The notes: generated by a model not told the origin, from the sequence alone. DNA of 64,000 nucleotides from Riemerella anatipestifer (GCF_009663465.1 NZ_QXHU01000001.1:362208-426207), one strand, 5' to 3'. Counted from the first letter of the stretch, positions 43,861 through 53,369 are shown. Program-made: numbers and translations.

Positions 43861-44634
43861 ATGGGTAAGATAATAGGTATTGCTAATCAAAAAGGAGGTG
43901 TGGGAAAAACAACAACCTCTACAAACTTGGCTGCAGCATTAGGCGTTTTAGAAAAAAAAGTTTTGATTATAGACGCTGATCCTCAAGCTAATGCCACTTC
44001 TGGACTTGGAATAGAAGAAGTTCAATACTCTACATACAACCTTTTGGAACACAGCGTTACTGCTAAAGAATGTATTGTACCAACCAGCTCTCCCAATTTA
44101 GATATTATTCCATCACATATAGATTTAGTTGCAGCAGAAATAGAGCTGGTAGACAGAGACAATAGGGAATATATGTTAAAGCAAGCCTTAGAAGAGGTTA
44201 AAGACGATTATGACTACATCATTATAGACTGTGCTCCTAGCTTAGGACTTATCACAGTCAATGCACTTACTTCGGCCGACTCTGTTATTATTCCTATCCA
44301 GTGTGAATATTATGCTCTAGAAGGTTTAGGCAAATTACTTAATACCATTAAAAATGTCCAAAATATACACAATCCTAATTTGGATATAGAGGGGCTTCTC
44401 CTAACAATGTATGATGGAAGACTTAGGCTTTCCAACCAAGTGGTAGAAGAAGTAAATACCCATTTTCCAGATATGGTTTTTGAAACCGTTATCAATCGTA
44501 ATGTAAGGCTTAGCGAAGCTCCTAGCTTTGGAGAAAGTATCCTAATGTACGATGCCGAGAGTAAAGGTGCTATACAGTACATACAACTTGCTGAGGAAGT
44601 TTTACTTAAAAATGAAGAAAAAGTATCAAACTAA
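43861..44634 (+). CDS. parA: ParA/Soj chromosome-partitioning ATPase
   Basis: Deviant-Walker ATPase of 257 residues. KGGVGKTTTSTNLAAAL is at residues 11-27, IIDADPQANAT near 38 and YIIIDCAPSLGLITVNAL near 119. Length and the short N-terminus mark the chromosomal (Soj) type, not a plasmid ParA. Together with ParB it moves the origin region. It is 26 bases upstream of parB. Confidence 0.95.
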   Translation: MGKIIGIANQKGGVGKTTTSTNLAAALGVLEKKVLIIDADPQANATSGLGIEEVQYSTYNLLEHSVTAKECIVPTSSPNLDIIPSHIDLVAAEIELVDRDNREYMLKQALEEVKDDYDYIIIDCAPSLGLITVNALTSADSVIIPIQCEYYALEGLGKLLNTIKNVQNIHNPNLDIEGLLLTMYDGRLRLSNQVVEEVNTHFPDMVFETVINRNVRLSEAPSFGESILMYDAESKGAIQYIQLAEEVLLKNEEKVSN

Positions 44635-44660
44635 AAATATTAAATCTAAATCATTATTAA

Positions 44661-45551
44661 ATGAAGGATAAAAAAAGAGCCATGGGGCGAGGTTTAGGAG
44701 CGATATTAAATGCCGAAAAAAAGGCAACCATAAATACTGCAACAGACGAAGGTGCGAAGCAAATTATGGGGAGCATCGTAGAGATTAACATAGAAGATAT
44801 TTATCCAAACCCTAACCAGCCTAGAACTTACTTTGACGAAGACGCTCTTAATCAATTAGCACAATCTATCAAAAATCTAGGTGTAATACAACCCATCACG
44901 CTTAGAAAAGACGGTGCTAAGTTTGAAATTATTTCAGGGGAACGTAGATACCGTGCTTCTCAAATTGCAGGATTAAAGACTATACCTGCCTATATTCGTT
45001 TAGTAAACGACCAGGAGCTTTTGGAAATGGCTCTTGTAGAAAATATTCAAAGAGAAGATTTAGATGCTATCGAAATTGCTCTAACCTACCAAAGATTACT
45101 TGAAGAAATAGGTATGACGCAGGAAAACCTAAGTCAGCGTATTGGTAAAGAAAGAAGTACGATTACTAATTATATCCGCCTTCTAAGATTAAGTCCAGAA
45201 GTACAAGGAGCTATTAGAACTGGAGCTATTTCAGCGGGACACGGAAGAGCCATTATAAGCCTTCAAGACGAAAAGCTACAACAAGAGTTATTTGATAAAA
45301 TTATCAAAGAACAGCTTAATGTCCGCCAAGCTGAAGCCGTAGCGGCTGGACTGAAAAAACCTAAGGAGAAAAGAAATAAAGTAGAAAAAGAACTTCCTAA
45401 TCATTTAAAAAGAACTCAAAAATCCCTTTCTGATTTGCTAGACATAAAAGTAGACATTAAGGCTTCTGCCAACGGAAAAAAAGGAAAAATAGTTTTTGAC
45501 TTCAATAATGAAGAAGAGTTAGAAAGAATTTTAAATGCTTTTGAAAAATAG
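44661..45551 (+). CDS. parB: ParB/Spo0J partition protein
   Basis: A 296-residue CTPase and DNA-binding protein. The N-terminal CTP-binding domain shows NPNQPRTYFDED and the box GERRYRAS. The helix-turn-helix (ENLSQRIGKERSTITNYIRLL) is near residue 155, and a C-terminal dimerisation domain follows a basic linker. A candidate parS lies 1.4 kb downstream inside lepB. Confidence 0.95.
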   Translation: MKDKKRAMGRGLGAILNAEKKATINTATDEGAKQIMGSIVEINIEDIYPNPNQPRTYFDEDALNQLAQSIKNLGVIQPITLRKDGAKFEIISGERRYRASQIAGLKTIPAYIRLVNDQELLEMALVENIQREDLDAIEIALTYQRLLEEIGMTQENLSQRIGKERSTITNYIRLLRLSPEVQGAIRTGAISAGHGRAIISLQDEKLQQELFDKIIKEQLNVRQAEAVAAGLKKPKEKRNKVEKELPNHLKRTQKSLSDLLDIKVDIKASANGKKGKIVFDFNNEEELERILNAFEK

Positions 45552-45555
45552 ATTA

Positions 45556-46149
45556 ATGTCTAAGGCTTTTAGTTTTTTAGCTTTATTGTTCGTTTCACTA
45601 GGGTTTGCTCAAAATACCGGTGTAGACACAACTGGTATTTCCAAAACAGAGGCTGACGTAATACAAGAAATAGAAAAAGCTAATGCTAACCCCACTATTA
45701 AGACTTACAATCCCACACTTGCAGGGCTTTATTCTGCTGTATTACCAGGATTAGGACAATATTACAACAAAAAATATTGGAAAATCCCTATTGTATGGGG
45801 TGCAGTAGGTACTAGCGTAGGCATTGCTATTTGGAATCAAAACAATTACGAACGCTATCGAAAAGCCTTTGTTGCAGAGCTTAACAATCAGCCACACGAA
45901 TTTTCTAACATCAGAGGGGTAGATGCTACTGTGCTTGGGAATACACAGGACCGTATGAAACGCCAGAGAGATTATGCCATTGCCATTTCGGTAGGGATTT
46001 ATTTACTTAATATTATTGATGCCGTTGTGGACGCTCATTTACACGAACAAAGAAACGACCCAGATTTAGCCATCGCTCCTACTCTACTTGGTGACCAATG
46101 GGGCTTACAAAACGGAAAATTAGGGTTTTCACTCAATTATAGATTTTAA
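45556..46149 (+). CDS. DUF5683 exported membrane protein
   Basis: A 197-residue protein with a signal peptide ending LGFAQ (start MSKAFSFLAL at 45556; an ATG at 45535 would overlap parB). The conserved core PTLAGLYSAVLPGLGQYYNKKYWKIP, followed by a hydrophobic stretch and the C-terminal GKLGFSLNYRF, matches DUF5683. It is commonly found beside parB in flavobacteria. Function unknown. Confidence 0.78.
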   Translation: MSKAFSFLALLFVSLGFAQNTGVDTTGISKTEADVIQEIEKANANPTIKTYNPTLAGLYSAVLPGLGQYYNKKYWKIPIVWGAVGTSVGIAIWNQNNYERYRKAFVAELNNQPHEFSNIRGVDATVLGNTQDRMKRQRDYAIAISVGIYLLNIIDAVVDAHLHEQRNDPDLAIAPTLLGDQWGLQNGKLGFSLNYRF

Positions 46150-46161
46150 AAAACAAAACTT

Positions 46162-46860
46162 ATGAAAATTGCACTAGTAGGATATGGGAAAATGGGAAAA
46201 ATTATAGACCAAATAGCTACCAAAAGAGGACATCAAGTGGTCGCTAGGCTGAACGAATCCCCTACCCTAGAAAATCTTAATCAGCCTGATGTAGTGATAG
46301 AATTTTCTAATCCAGAGGTCGCTTTTGAAAATATCAAAACTTGTCTTGAACTTAATATTCCCGTAGTTTGTGGTACAACAGGGTGGCTAGAAAGAAAGCC
46401 TGAAATAGAAAAGATAGCAGAAGGCAACAAAACTGCATTTTTATATGGGTCTAACTTTAGTCTTGGAGTTAATTTATTTTTTGTATTGAATGAAAAGTTA
46501 GCTCAACTAATGAATAACTTTGAAGAATATGGTTGTCAGTTAGAAGAAATTCATCACACCCACAAAAAAGATGCTCCTAGTGGCACGGCAATTACTCTAG
46601 CAGAAGGCATTATAAAATATACTGATTTTGATAGTTGGAAGTTAGACGAAACTAAAGATAAAGCCTTAGGCATTACGGCCATAAGAGAAGACGAAGTACC
46701 TGGTACTCACAGTGTGTTCTATCGTTCTGAAGTTGATGAAATTGAAATAAAACATACTGCTTTTAACCGAAATGGATTTGCTCTAGGAGCTGTAATTGCT
46801 TCCGAATGGATTATAGGCAAACAAGGGAACTTCAGTATGAAAGATGTTCTATTTCAATAA
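46162..46860 (+). CDS. dapB: 4-hydroxy-tetrahydrodipicolinate reductase
   Basis: A 232-residue NAD(P)H-dependent enzyme of lysine/diaminopimelate synthesis. The nucleotide motif GYGKMGK is at residues 7-13 and the substrate motif is EIHHTHKKDAPSGTA with the catalytic His and Lys. The family signature is present despite a short length typical of Bacteroidetes. Confidence 0.95.
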   Translation: MKIALVGYGKMGKIIDQIATKRGHQVVARLNESPTLENLNQPDVVIEFSNPEVAFENIKTCLELNIPVVCGTTGWLERKPEIEKIAEGNKTAFLYGSNFSLGVNLFFVLNEKLAQLMNNFEEYGCQLEEIHHTHKKDAPSGTAITLAEGIIKYTDFDSWKLDETKDKALGITAIREDEVPGTHSVFYRSEVDEIEIKHTAFNRNGFALGAVIASEWIIGKQGNFSMKDVLFQ

Positions 46861-46890
46861 TAAATAATAGTAATTTAAAAAAATAAACCA

Positions 46891-48501
46891 ATGGATTATA
46901 TATTAAAATATACCGTTTTTGTACTCATTCTCTCTATACTAATGGGCGTTTCCACGTGGAAACTATTTAAGAAAATGGGATACAACCCTGTTTTTGCTTT
47001 TATACCATTTTATAACTACTTTATAGTTTTAAAAGAAACCGAGCAGCCAAAATGGTGGGTAGTATTATCTTATTTTCCTATTGTGGGTCCTATTATGATG
47101 TCTGTTTTTCACTTACATCTTATGAAGAAATTTGGGAAAGTAGATGCTGTAAATCAAATTCTTACAGTAGTATTACCGTTTATCTATATGGCAACGGTTA
47201 ATTACAACCCTAAAACTGAAATTGAAGAAAAAGACACCTTCTATCTAAGTGGAGAAGAAAAAGAAGTAAAGAAAGAATCTTTCTTAGGATCTATTACTTT
47301 CGCTGCGGTGTTTGCTACGGCAATACATACATTTATCACTCAACCGTTTGGTATTCCTACAGGGTCTATGGAGCGTACTTTGCTGGTGGGAGATTTCTTG
47401 TTTGTTAATAAACTCAACTACGGTTATAGAATGCCAATGAGACCTCTAGCTATCCCCTTTTTGCAAGGAACAATAATAGATACGGGAGAACCTAAAAATC
47501 CAAAAGACGATCCTAAGTCTTATGTAGAAGCCGTTAAATTACCTTATTTTAGATTACCTGGTTGGGAGAAAGTAGAACGTAACGATATTGTAGTATTTAA
47601 CTATCCACAAGACTCTGTGCATACCGCTATAGACCGAAAAGATGCCTATGTGAAAAGATGTGTGGCTGTAGGTGGTGATGTTTTAGAGGTTAGAAAAGGG
47701 AGGCTTTTCATCAATGGTAAGCCAGAGGTTATTTTAGGCGACCAAGAGAACCAAGTTTCTTATCTTGTATATACTTCTCAGCAGATAGATGTTAATCAGC
47801 TTTGGAATCGTTTAGGATACTTACCTTTACAAGAAGGAGCCACTGCTGATGGTTATGTTTACCATTTCCAAGGGCTTACAGATAAGTTGTTAGCAGATAT
47901 TAAGCAACTTCCTGAGTTTGTAAAAGCAGAAGAAATACTTTCTGAAAAAGGCGAAAAAACCATCTCTTACCTTAATCCTCAACAGACTAAAATTGATACC
48001 ACTAATACCATTTTCCCAATCAATAAAAATTGGAATCAAGACTGGTACGGACCTATCAGAATTCCTAAAAAAGGAGATGTAGTAAAAATCAATCAAGAAA
48101 CACTTCCTGAATACCAATGGATTATCTCTAAATATGAACATAATAAACTAGAAAACAAAAACGGAAAAATCTACATCAATGGTAAAGAGGCTAATGAGTA
48201 CACCATCAAACAAGATTATTACTTTATGATGGGGGATAACCGTGATGCTTCGTTAGATGCAAGATTTTTCGGATTTGTACCAGAAGAATATATCGTAGGA
48301 AAACCAATGTTTACTTGGATGAGCTTGCAAGGTGTCTTTGATGAAGGACCTAAAAAAATAAGATGGGACAGAATGTTTAAAGCAACTAATACAGGAGAGG
48401 CTAACAAAACTTCTTATTGGTGGATAGCGGCTATTATCCTTACACTATTCTTCGGTTGGGAATATATTTCTAAATTGTTCAAAAAGAAAAAAGACGACTA
48501 G
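46891..48501 (+). CDS. lepB: signal peptidase I, long Bacteroidetes form
   Basis: A 536-residue membrane serine protease. Three N-terminal helices (about 5-23, 30-60, 85-105) precede the S26 domain with catalytic Ser in QPFGIPTGSMERTLL and catalytic Lys in DAYVKRCVAVGGD. A large insert follows (about 270-425), then MMGDNRDASLDARFFGFVP and a C-terminal helix. Codons 20-25 contain the palindrome proposed as parS. It lies between dapB and the WbqC gene. Confidence 0.93.
   Translation: MDYILKYTVFVLILSILMGVSTWKLFKKMGYNPVFAFIPFYNYFIVLKETEQPKWWVVLSYFPIVGPIMMSVFHLHLMKKFGKVDAVNQILTVVLPFIYMATVNYNPKTEIEEKDTFYLSGEEKEVKKESFLGSITFAAVFATAIHTFITQPFGIPTGSMERTLLVGDFLFVNKLNYGYRMPMRPLAIPFLQGTIIDTGEPKNPKDDPKSYVEAVKLPYFRLPGWEKVERNDIVVFNYPQDSVHTAIDRKDAYVKRCVAVGGDVLEVRKGRLFINGKPEVILGDQENQVSYLVYTSQQIDVNQLWNRLGYLPLQEGATADGYVYHFQGLTDKLLADIKQLPEFVKAEEILSEKGEKTISYLNPQQTKIDTTNTIFPINKNWNQDWYGPIRIPKKGDVVKINQETLPEYQWIISKYEHNKLENKNGKIYINGKEANEYTIKQDYYFMMGDNRDASLDARFFGFVPEEYIVGKPMFTWMSLQGVFDEGPKKIRWDRMFKATNTGEANKTSYWWIAAIILTLFFGWEYISKLFKKKKDD
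46948..46963. promoter_or_regulatory. candidate parS site within lepB
   Basis: GTTTCCACGTGGAAAC is a perfect 16-bp palindrome with the CACGTG core of ParB sites. It shares TTCCACGTGGAA with parS variants of the TGTTCCACGTGGAACA type and differs at the outer two bases on each side. I saw no second copy in the window. Confidence 0.6.
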
Positions 48502-49110
48502 ATGAAACTATTACCTTTGTTTTACCTCCCTCCTATTTCTTGGTGGGCAGAGTTTTTGTCGGAAGAACCTGTAATTTTGGAGCAATACGAAAACTTTCCA
48601 AAACAAACCTACAGAAATAGAGCGAATATTTATGGTGCTAATGGTAAACTATCCCTTAGCATTCCAATAAAGCATAATGGGAAAAGAGCCTTAAAAGATT
48701 TGGAAATTTCCTATGACGAAAATTGGCAGAGCCTGCATTGGAAATCTATAAAAATAGCTTACCAAACTTCACCTTATTTTGAGTTTTATGAGTCTAAGTT
48801 GGAAAAAATATTTCAATCTAAAGAAACCTACTTAAAAGATTTTAATTTAAAGGCATTAGAAGTAATTCAAGATATTTTAAAGACAGAGAAAACCTTTCAA
48901 CTTTCCGAAAGCTACGAGAAAAAAGTTGAAGGAGAAGATTATAGAGATTGTTTCTCTGCTAAGAAACCTACTTTTTATGAAATAAACGAATATTATCAAA
49001 CCTTTTCTGATAAGTTGGGCTTTTTAGAAGATTTATCTATTTTAGATTTAATCTGTAACATTGGTCCAGAAGCCACGACTTATATTAGGAATGTTAAACT
49101 AAAAAATTAA
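48502..49110 (+). CDS. WbqC-family protein
   Basis: A 202-residue protein, directly adjacent to lepB. PPISWWAEFLSEEPVILEQYE and FPKQTYRNRANIYGANGKLSLSIPIKH match the WbqC-like family (PF08889 as I recall it), which is linked to polysaccharide loci in some bacteria but has no proven activity. The conserved DLICNIGPEA stretch near the C-terminus is present. In flavobacteria it regularly follows lepB. Confidence 0.8.
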   Translation: MKLLPLFYLPPISWWAEFLSEEPVILEQYENFPKQTYRNRANIYGANGKLSLSIPIKHNGKRALKDLEISYDENWQSLHWKSIKIAYQTSPYFEFYESKLEKIFQSKETYLKDFNLKALEVIQDILKTEKTFQLSESYEKKVEGEDYRDCFSAKKPTFYEINEYYQTFSDKLGFLEDLSILDLICNIGPEATTYIRNVKLKN

Positions 49111-49166
49111 AATGGTATAATACTTGAAAGTCGGTATTATATTAAGTCTTAAAAAAACAGAAAACA

Positions 49167-50858
49167 ATGAAGAAAATAATGATTGCTGCTTTATTTCTAG
49201 CAGGACTGAATTTAACTTTAGCACAAGAAAAAAGAGATAAAGACACAGAAACTTGGTATCACAAAGATTTCTCCACAACTAATGTCTATGGAGTAAATAC
49301 CAACAATGCCTATAAATTTTTAGAATCTAAAGGTCTAAAGCCTAAAACTGTAGTCGTAGGTGTATTAGATAGCGGTGTAGAAGTAGACCACCCAGGATTG
49401 GCAAAAAATATGTGGAAGAACCCTAACGAAGTTCCTAATAATGGTATAGATGATGATGGTAATGGCTACATAGACGATATCCACGGGTGGAATTTTATGG
49501 GAGGAAAAACTGCTGATGTAGATGTAGACAATCTAGAAGTAACTAGAGTAGTGAAAAAATACAAGCCTATCTTTGAAGGTAATGATTCTTCTAAAAACAA
49601 AGCTAATCAAGCTCAAATGCCTGAAGAATTTGAAATGTATATGAAATCCAAAGAGATTTTCAATAAAAAAGGTCTTGAAGCTCAACAAAGTTTTCAATAC
49701 TACACTCAGTTTAAATCTAGAATTTCTGCCATTGCTAAAGTGCTAGGAGACAAAACTCTAACTGCAGAAAATTTAGCAACTATAAAACCTACTTCTCAAG
49801 AGGAAGCAATGTATCTGCAGATACTCAACCAAATGGCAGCATCTAAAGAAATGCAAGGCAAAACTTCTAAAGAAGTGGAAGAAACTTTAAACAAAGAGAT
49901 TAACGATGCTTTAAAGCATTTCGAAACACAAGCTACCAAACAATATAATCTAGATTTTGATACAAGACAAGAAATCGTAGGAGATAATTACGAGGATTAT
50001 TCTGAAAAATACTATGGTAACAACCATTACGAAGGTCCAGATGCTCAGCACGGAACTCACGTAGCGGGGATTATTGCTGGATATCCTCATGGTAAAGAGG
50101 TGCAGTATGGTGTGGCATCTAAGGTAGCTAAGATAATGACCGTAAGAGCGGTACCAGACGGTGATGAAAGAGATAAAGATGTGGCTAATGCTATTAGATA
50201 CGCCGTAGATAATGGAGCTAAAGTCTTAAATATGAGTTTTGGGAAACCTGTTTCTCCAGGTAAAAAATATGTTTGGGACGCCTTTAAATACGCCCAAGAA
50301 AAAGGAGTACTCCTTGTAAAAGCAGCAGGTAATGATAACGAAAATATAGAAGAGAATGTGTACTATCCTACTAACTTCTACAAACCAACTGATGAAAAAC
50401 CTTTCATAAATAATATGATAGTGGTGGGAGCTAGTACAAATGATAATGAATTTCTAAGAGCTGGTTTCTCTAACTACAATGGCAAAATGGTAGATGTATT
50501 TGCTCCTGGAGATAAAATCTACTCTACCGTTCCTGATGGTAAATACGAATACCTACAAGGTACCTCTATGGCTTCTCCGGTAGTAGCAGGAGCAGCAGCA
50601 GTACTTTTGGCTTATATGCCTAGCCTTACTCCAGAGCAGATTATAGAATCATTAGTAAAAACGGCTAATAAATCTACTGTAAATGCTATGATTAACTCAA
50701 ATACTAACAATCGTTTTGATTTAATTTCTAGAGCTGGAGGTGTTATAGATACTTACAAAGCAGCAGAATATGCTTACAATAATTTCTACAAAGCTACCCA
50801 AAAATCAGAAACTACAAAAGCAACTAAAACAACTACAAAAAAGAGAGTGAGAAAATAA
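49167..50858 (+). CDS. secreted subtilisin-family (S8) serine protease
   Basis: A 563-residue exported protease with signal peptide ending LTLAQ near residue 20. The triad is seen as Asp in GVLDSGVEVDHPG, His in HGTHVAGII and Ser in GTSMASPVVAGAAA. About 190 residues, including a helical Lys/Gln-rich segment, lie between the Asp and His motifs, much more than in subtilisin. There is no C-terminal secretion domain; the end is a basic Thr/Lys tail. An imperfect inverted repeat (TATAATAC / GTATTATA) lies at 49114-49141 before it. Confidence 0.9.
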   Translation: MKKIMIAALFLAGLNLTLAQEKRDKDTETWYHKDFSTTNVYGVNTNNAYKFLESKGLKPKTVVVGVLDSGVEVDHPGLAKNMWKNPNEVPNNGIDDDGNGYIDDIHGWNFMGGKTADVDVDNLEVTRVVKKYKPIFEGNDSSKNKANQAQMPEEFEMYMKSKEIFNKKGLEAQQSFQYYTQFKSRISAIAKVLGDKTLTAENLATIKPTSQEEAMYLQILNQMAASKEMQGKTSKEVEETLNKEINDALKHFETQATKQYNLDFDTRQEIVGDNYEDYSEKYYGNNHYEGPDAQHGTHVAGIIAGYPHGKEVQYGVASKVAKIMTVRAVPDGDERDKDVANAIRYAVDNGAKVLNMSFGKPVSPGKKYVWDAFKYAQEKGVLLVKAAGNDNENIEENVYYPTNFYKPTDEKPFINNMIVVGASTNDNEFLRAGFSNYNGKMVDVFAPGDKIYSTVPDGKYEYLQGTSMASPVVAGAAAVLLAYMPSLTPEQIIESLVKTANKSTVNAMINSNTNNRFDLISRAGGVIDTYKAAEYAYNNFYKATQKSETTKATKTTTKKRVRK

Positions 50859-50887
50859 TATTTTCTTAGTTTTACTTTAATCAATAG

Positions 50888-50919
50888 AAGTCATCAAAAT
50901 ATTTTGATGACTTTTTTTA
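50888..50919 (+). terminator. terminator of the protease gene
   Basis: AAGTCATCAAAAT and ATTTTGATGACTT pair as a long hairpin followed by seven T, 30 bases after the stop. Confidence 0.85.
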
Positions 50920-50937
50920 TTTTTAATTTTCAGATGA

Positions 50938-50965
50938 GGCAACCTTTTTATTATTTTGCCGTCTT
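50938..50965 (+). promoter_or_regulatory. ECF-type promoter upstream of the sigma factor gene
   Basis: GGCAACC (50938-50944) and CGTCT (50960-50964), 15 bases apart, resemble the -35 (GGAAC-type) and -10 (CGTC) elements of ECF sigma factors rather than the housekeeping pattern. They lie about 25 bases before the GTG start, which suggests autoregulation. Confidence 0.6.
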
Positions 50966-50988
50966 ATGAATAGAAGAAACCAATCACC

Positions 50989-51531
50989 GTGATTTCAAAA
51001 GAGATTTTTAACCTATTAAAACAAAATAACAGACTCGCACAAAAGCAAGTTTATGATGCTTTTTCGGGTAAAATGTTAGCCATAGCAAAATCTTACACTA
51101 ACAATTTATCCGATGCAGAAGATGCTTTATTAAAGGCTTTTTATACTGTTTTTACTAAAATAGACACTTGTAAAGGGGCAGAGTTTTTTCCTTTTTGGTT
51201 AAGAAGAATTGTTATAAATGAAGCCATTAGCATCGTACGAAAACAGAAGCACATTTTATACATAGAAAAAGACATAAATGATGACCTACAAGACGAACCA
51301 GAAGATACAGAAACACAAAATCATTTATTGGATATTCCGATAGAAGAACTGTTATCAGAAATGCCACTAGGCTATAAACTTGTGTTTAACCTGTATGTAT
51401 TTGAAGAAAAAAAACACTCCGAAATTGCAGAAATACTCAATATAAAAGAAGGAACTAGCAAAAGTCAATTTAATAAAGCTAAAAAGTGGCTCAAAGAATT
51501 CATCACTCAAAAACAATCTTATGGAAAATAA
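50989..51531 (+). CDS. ECF-type RNA polymerase sigma factor
   Basis: A 180-residue sigma-70-family protein with region 2 at about 20-90 (SDAEDALLKAFYTVFTKID, PFWLRRIVINEAIS) and region 4 at about 110-165 (LLSEMPLGYKLVFNLYVFE, SEIAEILNIKEGTSKSQFN). It starts with GTG; no in-frame ATG is suitable. It overlaps the next gene by 11 bases. With the membrane protein and surface protein that follow, it makes a sigma/anti-sigma/effector unit. Confidence 0.9.
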   Translation: MISKEIFNLLKQNNRLAQKQVYDAFSGKMLAIAKSYTNNLSDAEDALLKAFYTVFTKIDTCKGAEFFPFWLRRIVINEAISIVRKQKHILYIEKDINDDLQDEPEDTETQNHLLDIPIEELLSEMPLGYKLVFNLYVFEEKKHSEIAEILNIKEGTSKSQFNKAKKWLKEFITQKQSYGK

Positions 51532-52195
51532 AAATTTAAAGCATAGCTACGAAAACCTTTCCGAAAAGCCTTCTCCTATGCTATGGGAAAAGCTAGAAGA
51601 AAAATTAGAAACAAACGAAAAAGCAACTCCTATCTTCAGCATCAAAAAAATGATGAAATATGCTGCTGTATTTTTAGTTTTAGTCAGCCTTGGAAGTTTA
51701 TTATGGAAATTAAATACACCTAGCATTCCAGAGCATAACAATACTATTGTTTCTAATCAAACCACCACTACAAAAACATCAGTGGAAAGTACTACCGAAA
51801 GCACCACTCCACAAGAAAATTTACTAATAGAAGGAAATTTTGAAACAGAAATTAAACCTCAATTAAAAGTAGAAAAAAGTAGCCATCAAATCATTGCTAA
51901 AAACAACTTTGCACATAAAGATAGCTTGAGGTTCAAACATTCTGAAAATGTTCCATCTAATCCAGAAATATTGGTTAAATCAACTGAACAAAAAAGGGAA
52001 GAAACTTATATAACAGCAGACCTATTGCTTTTTGGTAGAGAAATAAGCAAAGAGAAGATAAATCAATCAGAAAGTAAATCTAAACTTGGAAAAGTAGATG
52101 ATAAAAACACTAAAGAATCTGCCTTCCCTATTGAAATTAAAGAACCTAAAGAAGTAGAAATATTCGGTGTAAAAATATATTCAAAAGAAAAATAA
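51521..52195 (+). CDS. single-pass membrane protein, probable anti-sigma factor
   Basis: A 224-residue protein with a cytoplasmic N-terminus (1-44, including KPSPMLWEKLEEKLETNEK, a pattern seen at the start of Bacteroidetes anti-sigma-like proteins), one membrane helix (about 47-65) and a long polar periplasmic part rich in Ser/Thr/Lys/Glu. It overlaps the sigma gene by 11 bases. The anti-sigma role is inferred from position and topology; no zinc motif is present. Confidence 0.65.
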   Translation: MENKNLKHSYENLSEKPSPMLWEKLEEKLETNEKATPIFSIKKMMKYAAVFLVLVSLGSLLWKLNTPSIPEHNNTIVSNQTTTTKTSVESTTESTTPQENLLIEGNFETEIKPQLKVEKSSHQIIAKNNFAHKDSLRFKHSENVPSNPEILVKSTEQKREETYITADLLLFGREISKEKINQSESKSKLGKVDDKNTKESAFPIEIKEPKEVEIFGVKIYSKEK

Positions 52196-52227
52196 TATAT
52201 AAAATTAGATTAAAAACTTATCACATT

Positions 52228-53298
52228 ATGAAAACTCAATTTTTATTATTTAGTGCCGTAGTATGTACTGTTATGGCATCTGCTCAAGAAAACAAACTGA
52301 AAACTTACAGCAAAAAAGTAGATAGCATTGTACTATCGGAAAAACAGCTTATGAATAAAGAAATAGATTCTTTGGAAATTCTTTATTCCGAAAAAAAACT
52401 TTCACACGAAAACCTTTTAAACCAAAAGTCAGAAATTGCCCGTAAGTACGAACAACGCATTAACACCAAAATCCAAGAAGAGAAAAAAACTTTAGAAGAA
52501 TTTACTAAAGAACAGGTAAGACACAGAGTACTTTCTCCTAAAAATGATACCATAAGAGGCTTTTTTGTCATAAGAAAAAACAGCATCAATATCATATCAA
52601 ATAAAAAGAAAACCCCAGCGTCATTGCTTAAAAAATCTGGGATATCCGTCTCCTACTCCTTTCTCAACCTAACTGAAAATACAGGAAGTCTTAATCCGTT
52701 TGAAACCACTTCTAATATGCGTATAGGCAATTCTCACAGCTTTGAAATACAAGCCAGAAAGGAAAGACAAATAGGCAATACCACCAGTCCATTATTCATT
52801 CGTTACGGATTAGCATATAGATCAGATACCTATATGCCGAAACGTCCTCTGGTTTTTCAACAAGAAAATAGACATCTACAACTATCAGAATTCCAAGAAG
52901 GCTCTTTAAAACGCTCTAAACTACGCCACGCCTATCTCACATTTCCTGTAGAGTTTCAGTATGTGCTGAACCCTAGCTATACAGAATACAAAGGGAAATC
53001 TTATCTAGACAATAGCAAAAAACAATGGCGTATAGGCTTTGGAGCTTACGGAGGCATCAATCTAAGAAGTTTAATTAAAGTCAAATATTACAACGAAGAC
53101 GGACAGTTCAAAAAATACCAAAACAAAGTGGATTATGGTGTAAATTCGTTTTTGTTCGGAGCTAAATTTAGTCTAGGTTATGGAAGTTTCAATCTTTTTA
53201 TTAAAAAAGACTTTACTCCAATATTCAACGATGACGCTCTTATCCCTTCTAAAAACGGAATACAAATTGGCTTAGATATTATGAACCTCAATTTCTAA
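52228..53298 (+). CDS. exported protein with coiled coil and barrel-like C-terminus
   Basis: A 356-residue protein with signal peptide ending ASAQ near residue 20. A charged coiled-coil follows (about 25-95: NKEIDSLEILYSEKKLSHEN and onward). The C-terminal ~220 residues have alternating strands (FIRYGLAYRSDTYMP, AYLTFPVEFQYVLNPS, FGAYGGINLRSLIKVKYYN, FGAKFSLGYGSFNLFIKKD) like an outer-membrane barrel. It is the third gene of the sigma-factor unit. No family is recognised. Confidence 0.65.
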   Translation: MKTQFLLFSAVVCTVMASAQENKLKTYSKKVDSIVLSEKQLMNKEIDSLEILYSEKKLSHENLLNQKSEIARKYEQRINTKIQEEKKTLEEFTKEQVRHRVLSPKNDTIRGFFVIRKNSINIISNKKKTPASLLKKSGISVSYSFLNLTENTGSLNPFETTSNMRIGNSHSFEIQARKERQIGNTTSPLFIRYGLAYRSDTYMPKRPLVFQQENRHLQLSEFQEGSLKRSKLRHAYLTFPVEFQYVLNPSYTEYKGKSYLDNSKKQWRIGFGAYGGINLRSLIKVKYYNEDGQFKKYQNKVDYGVNSFLFGAKFSLGYGSFNLFIKKDFTPIFNDDALIPSKNGIQIGLDIMNLNF

Positions 53299-53339
53299 AT
53301 TTCTTAACATAGGTCAATAATTTAGAATTAGAATAAATG

Positions 53340-53347
53340 TATCTTTG
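53340..53347 (+). promoter_or_regulatory. -7 promoter box of the YceI gene
   Basis: TATCTTTG matches TAnnTTTG, 23 bases before the ATG at 53370. The -33 region is TTTAG rather than TTTG. Confidence 0.55.
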
Positions 53348-53369
53348 CAGTAAATAAAATAATTCAACA

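Noticed and set aside
50966-50992. Eight-codon ATG frame overlapping the sigma factor GTG (GTGA)
   Set aside because: It begins within the predicted -10 region, so it would not be on the transcript.
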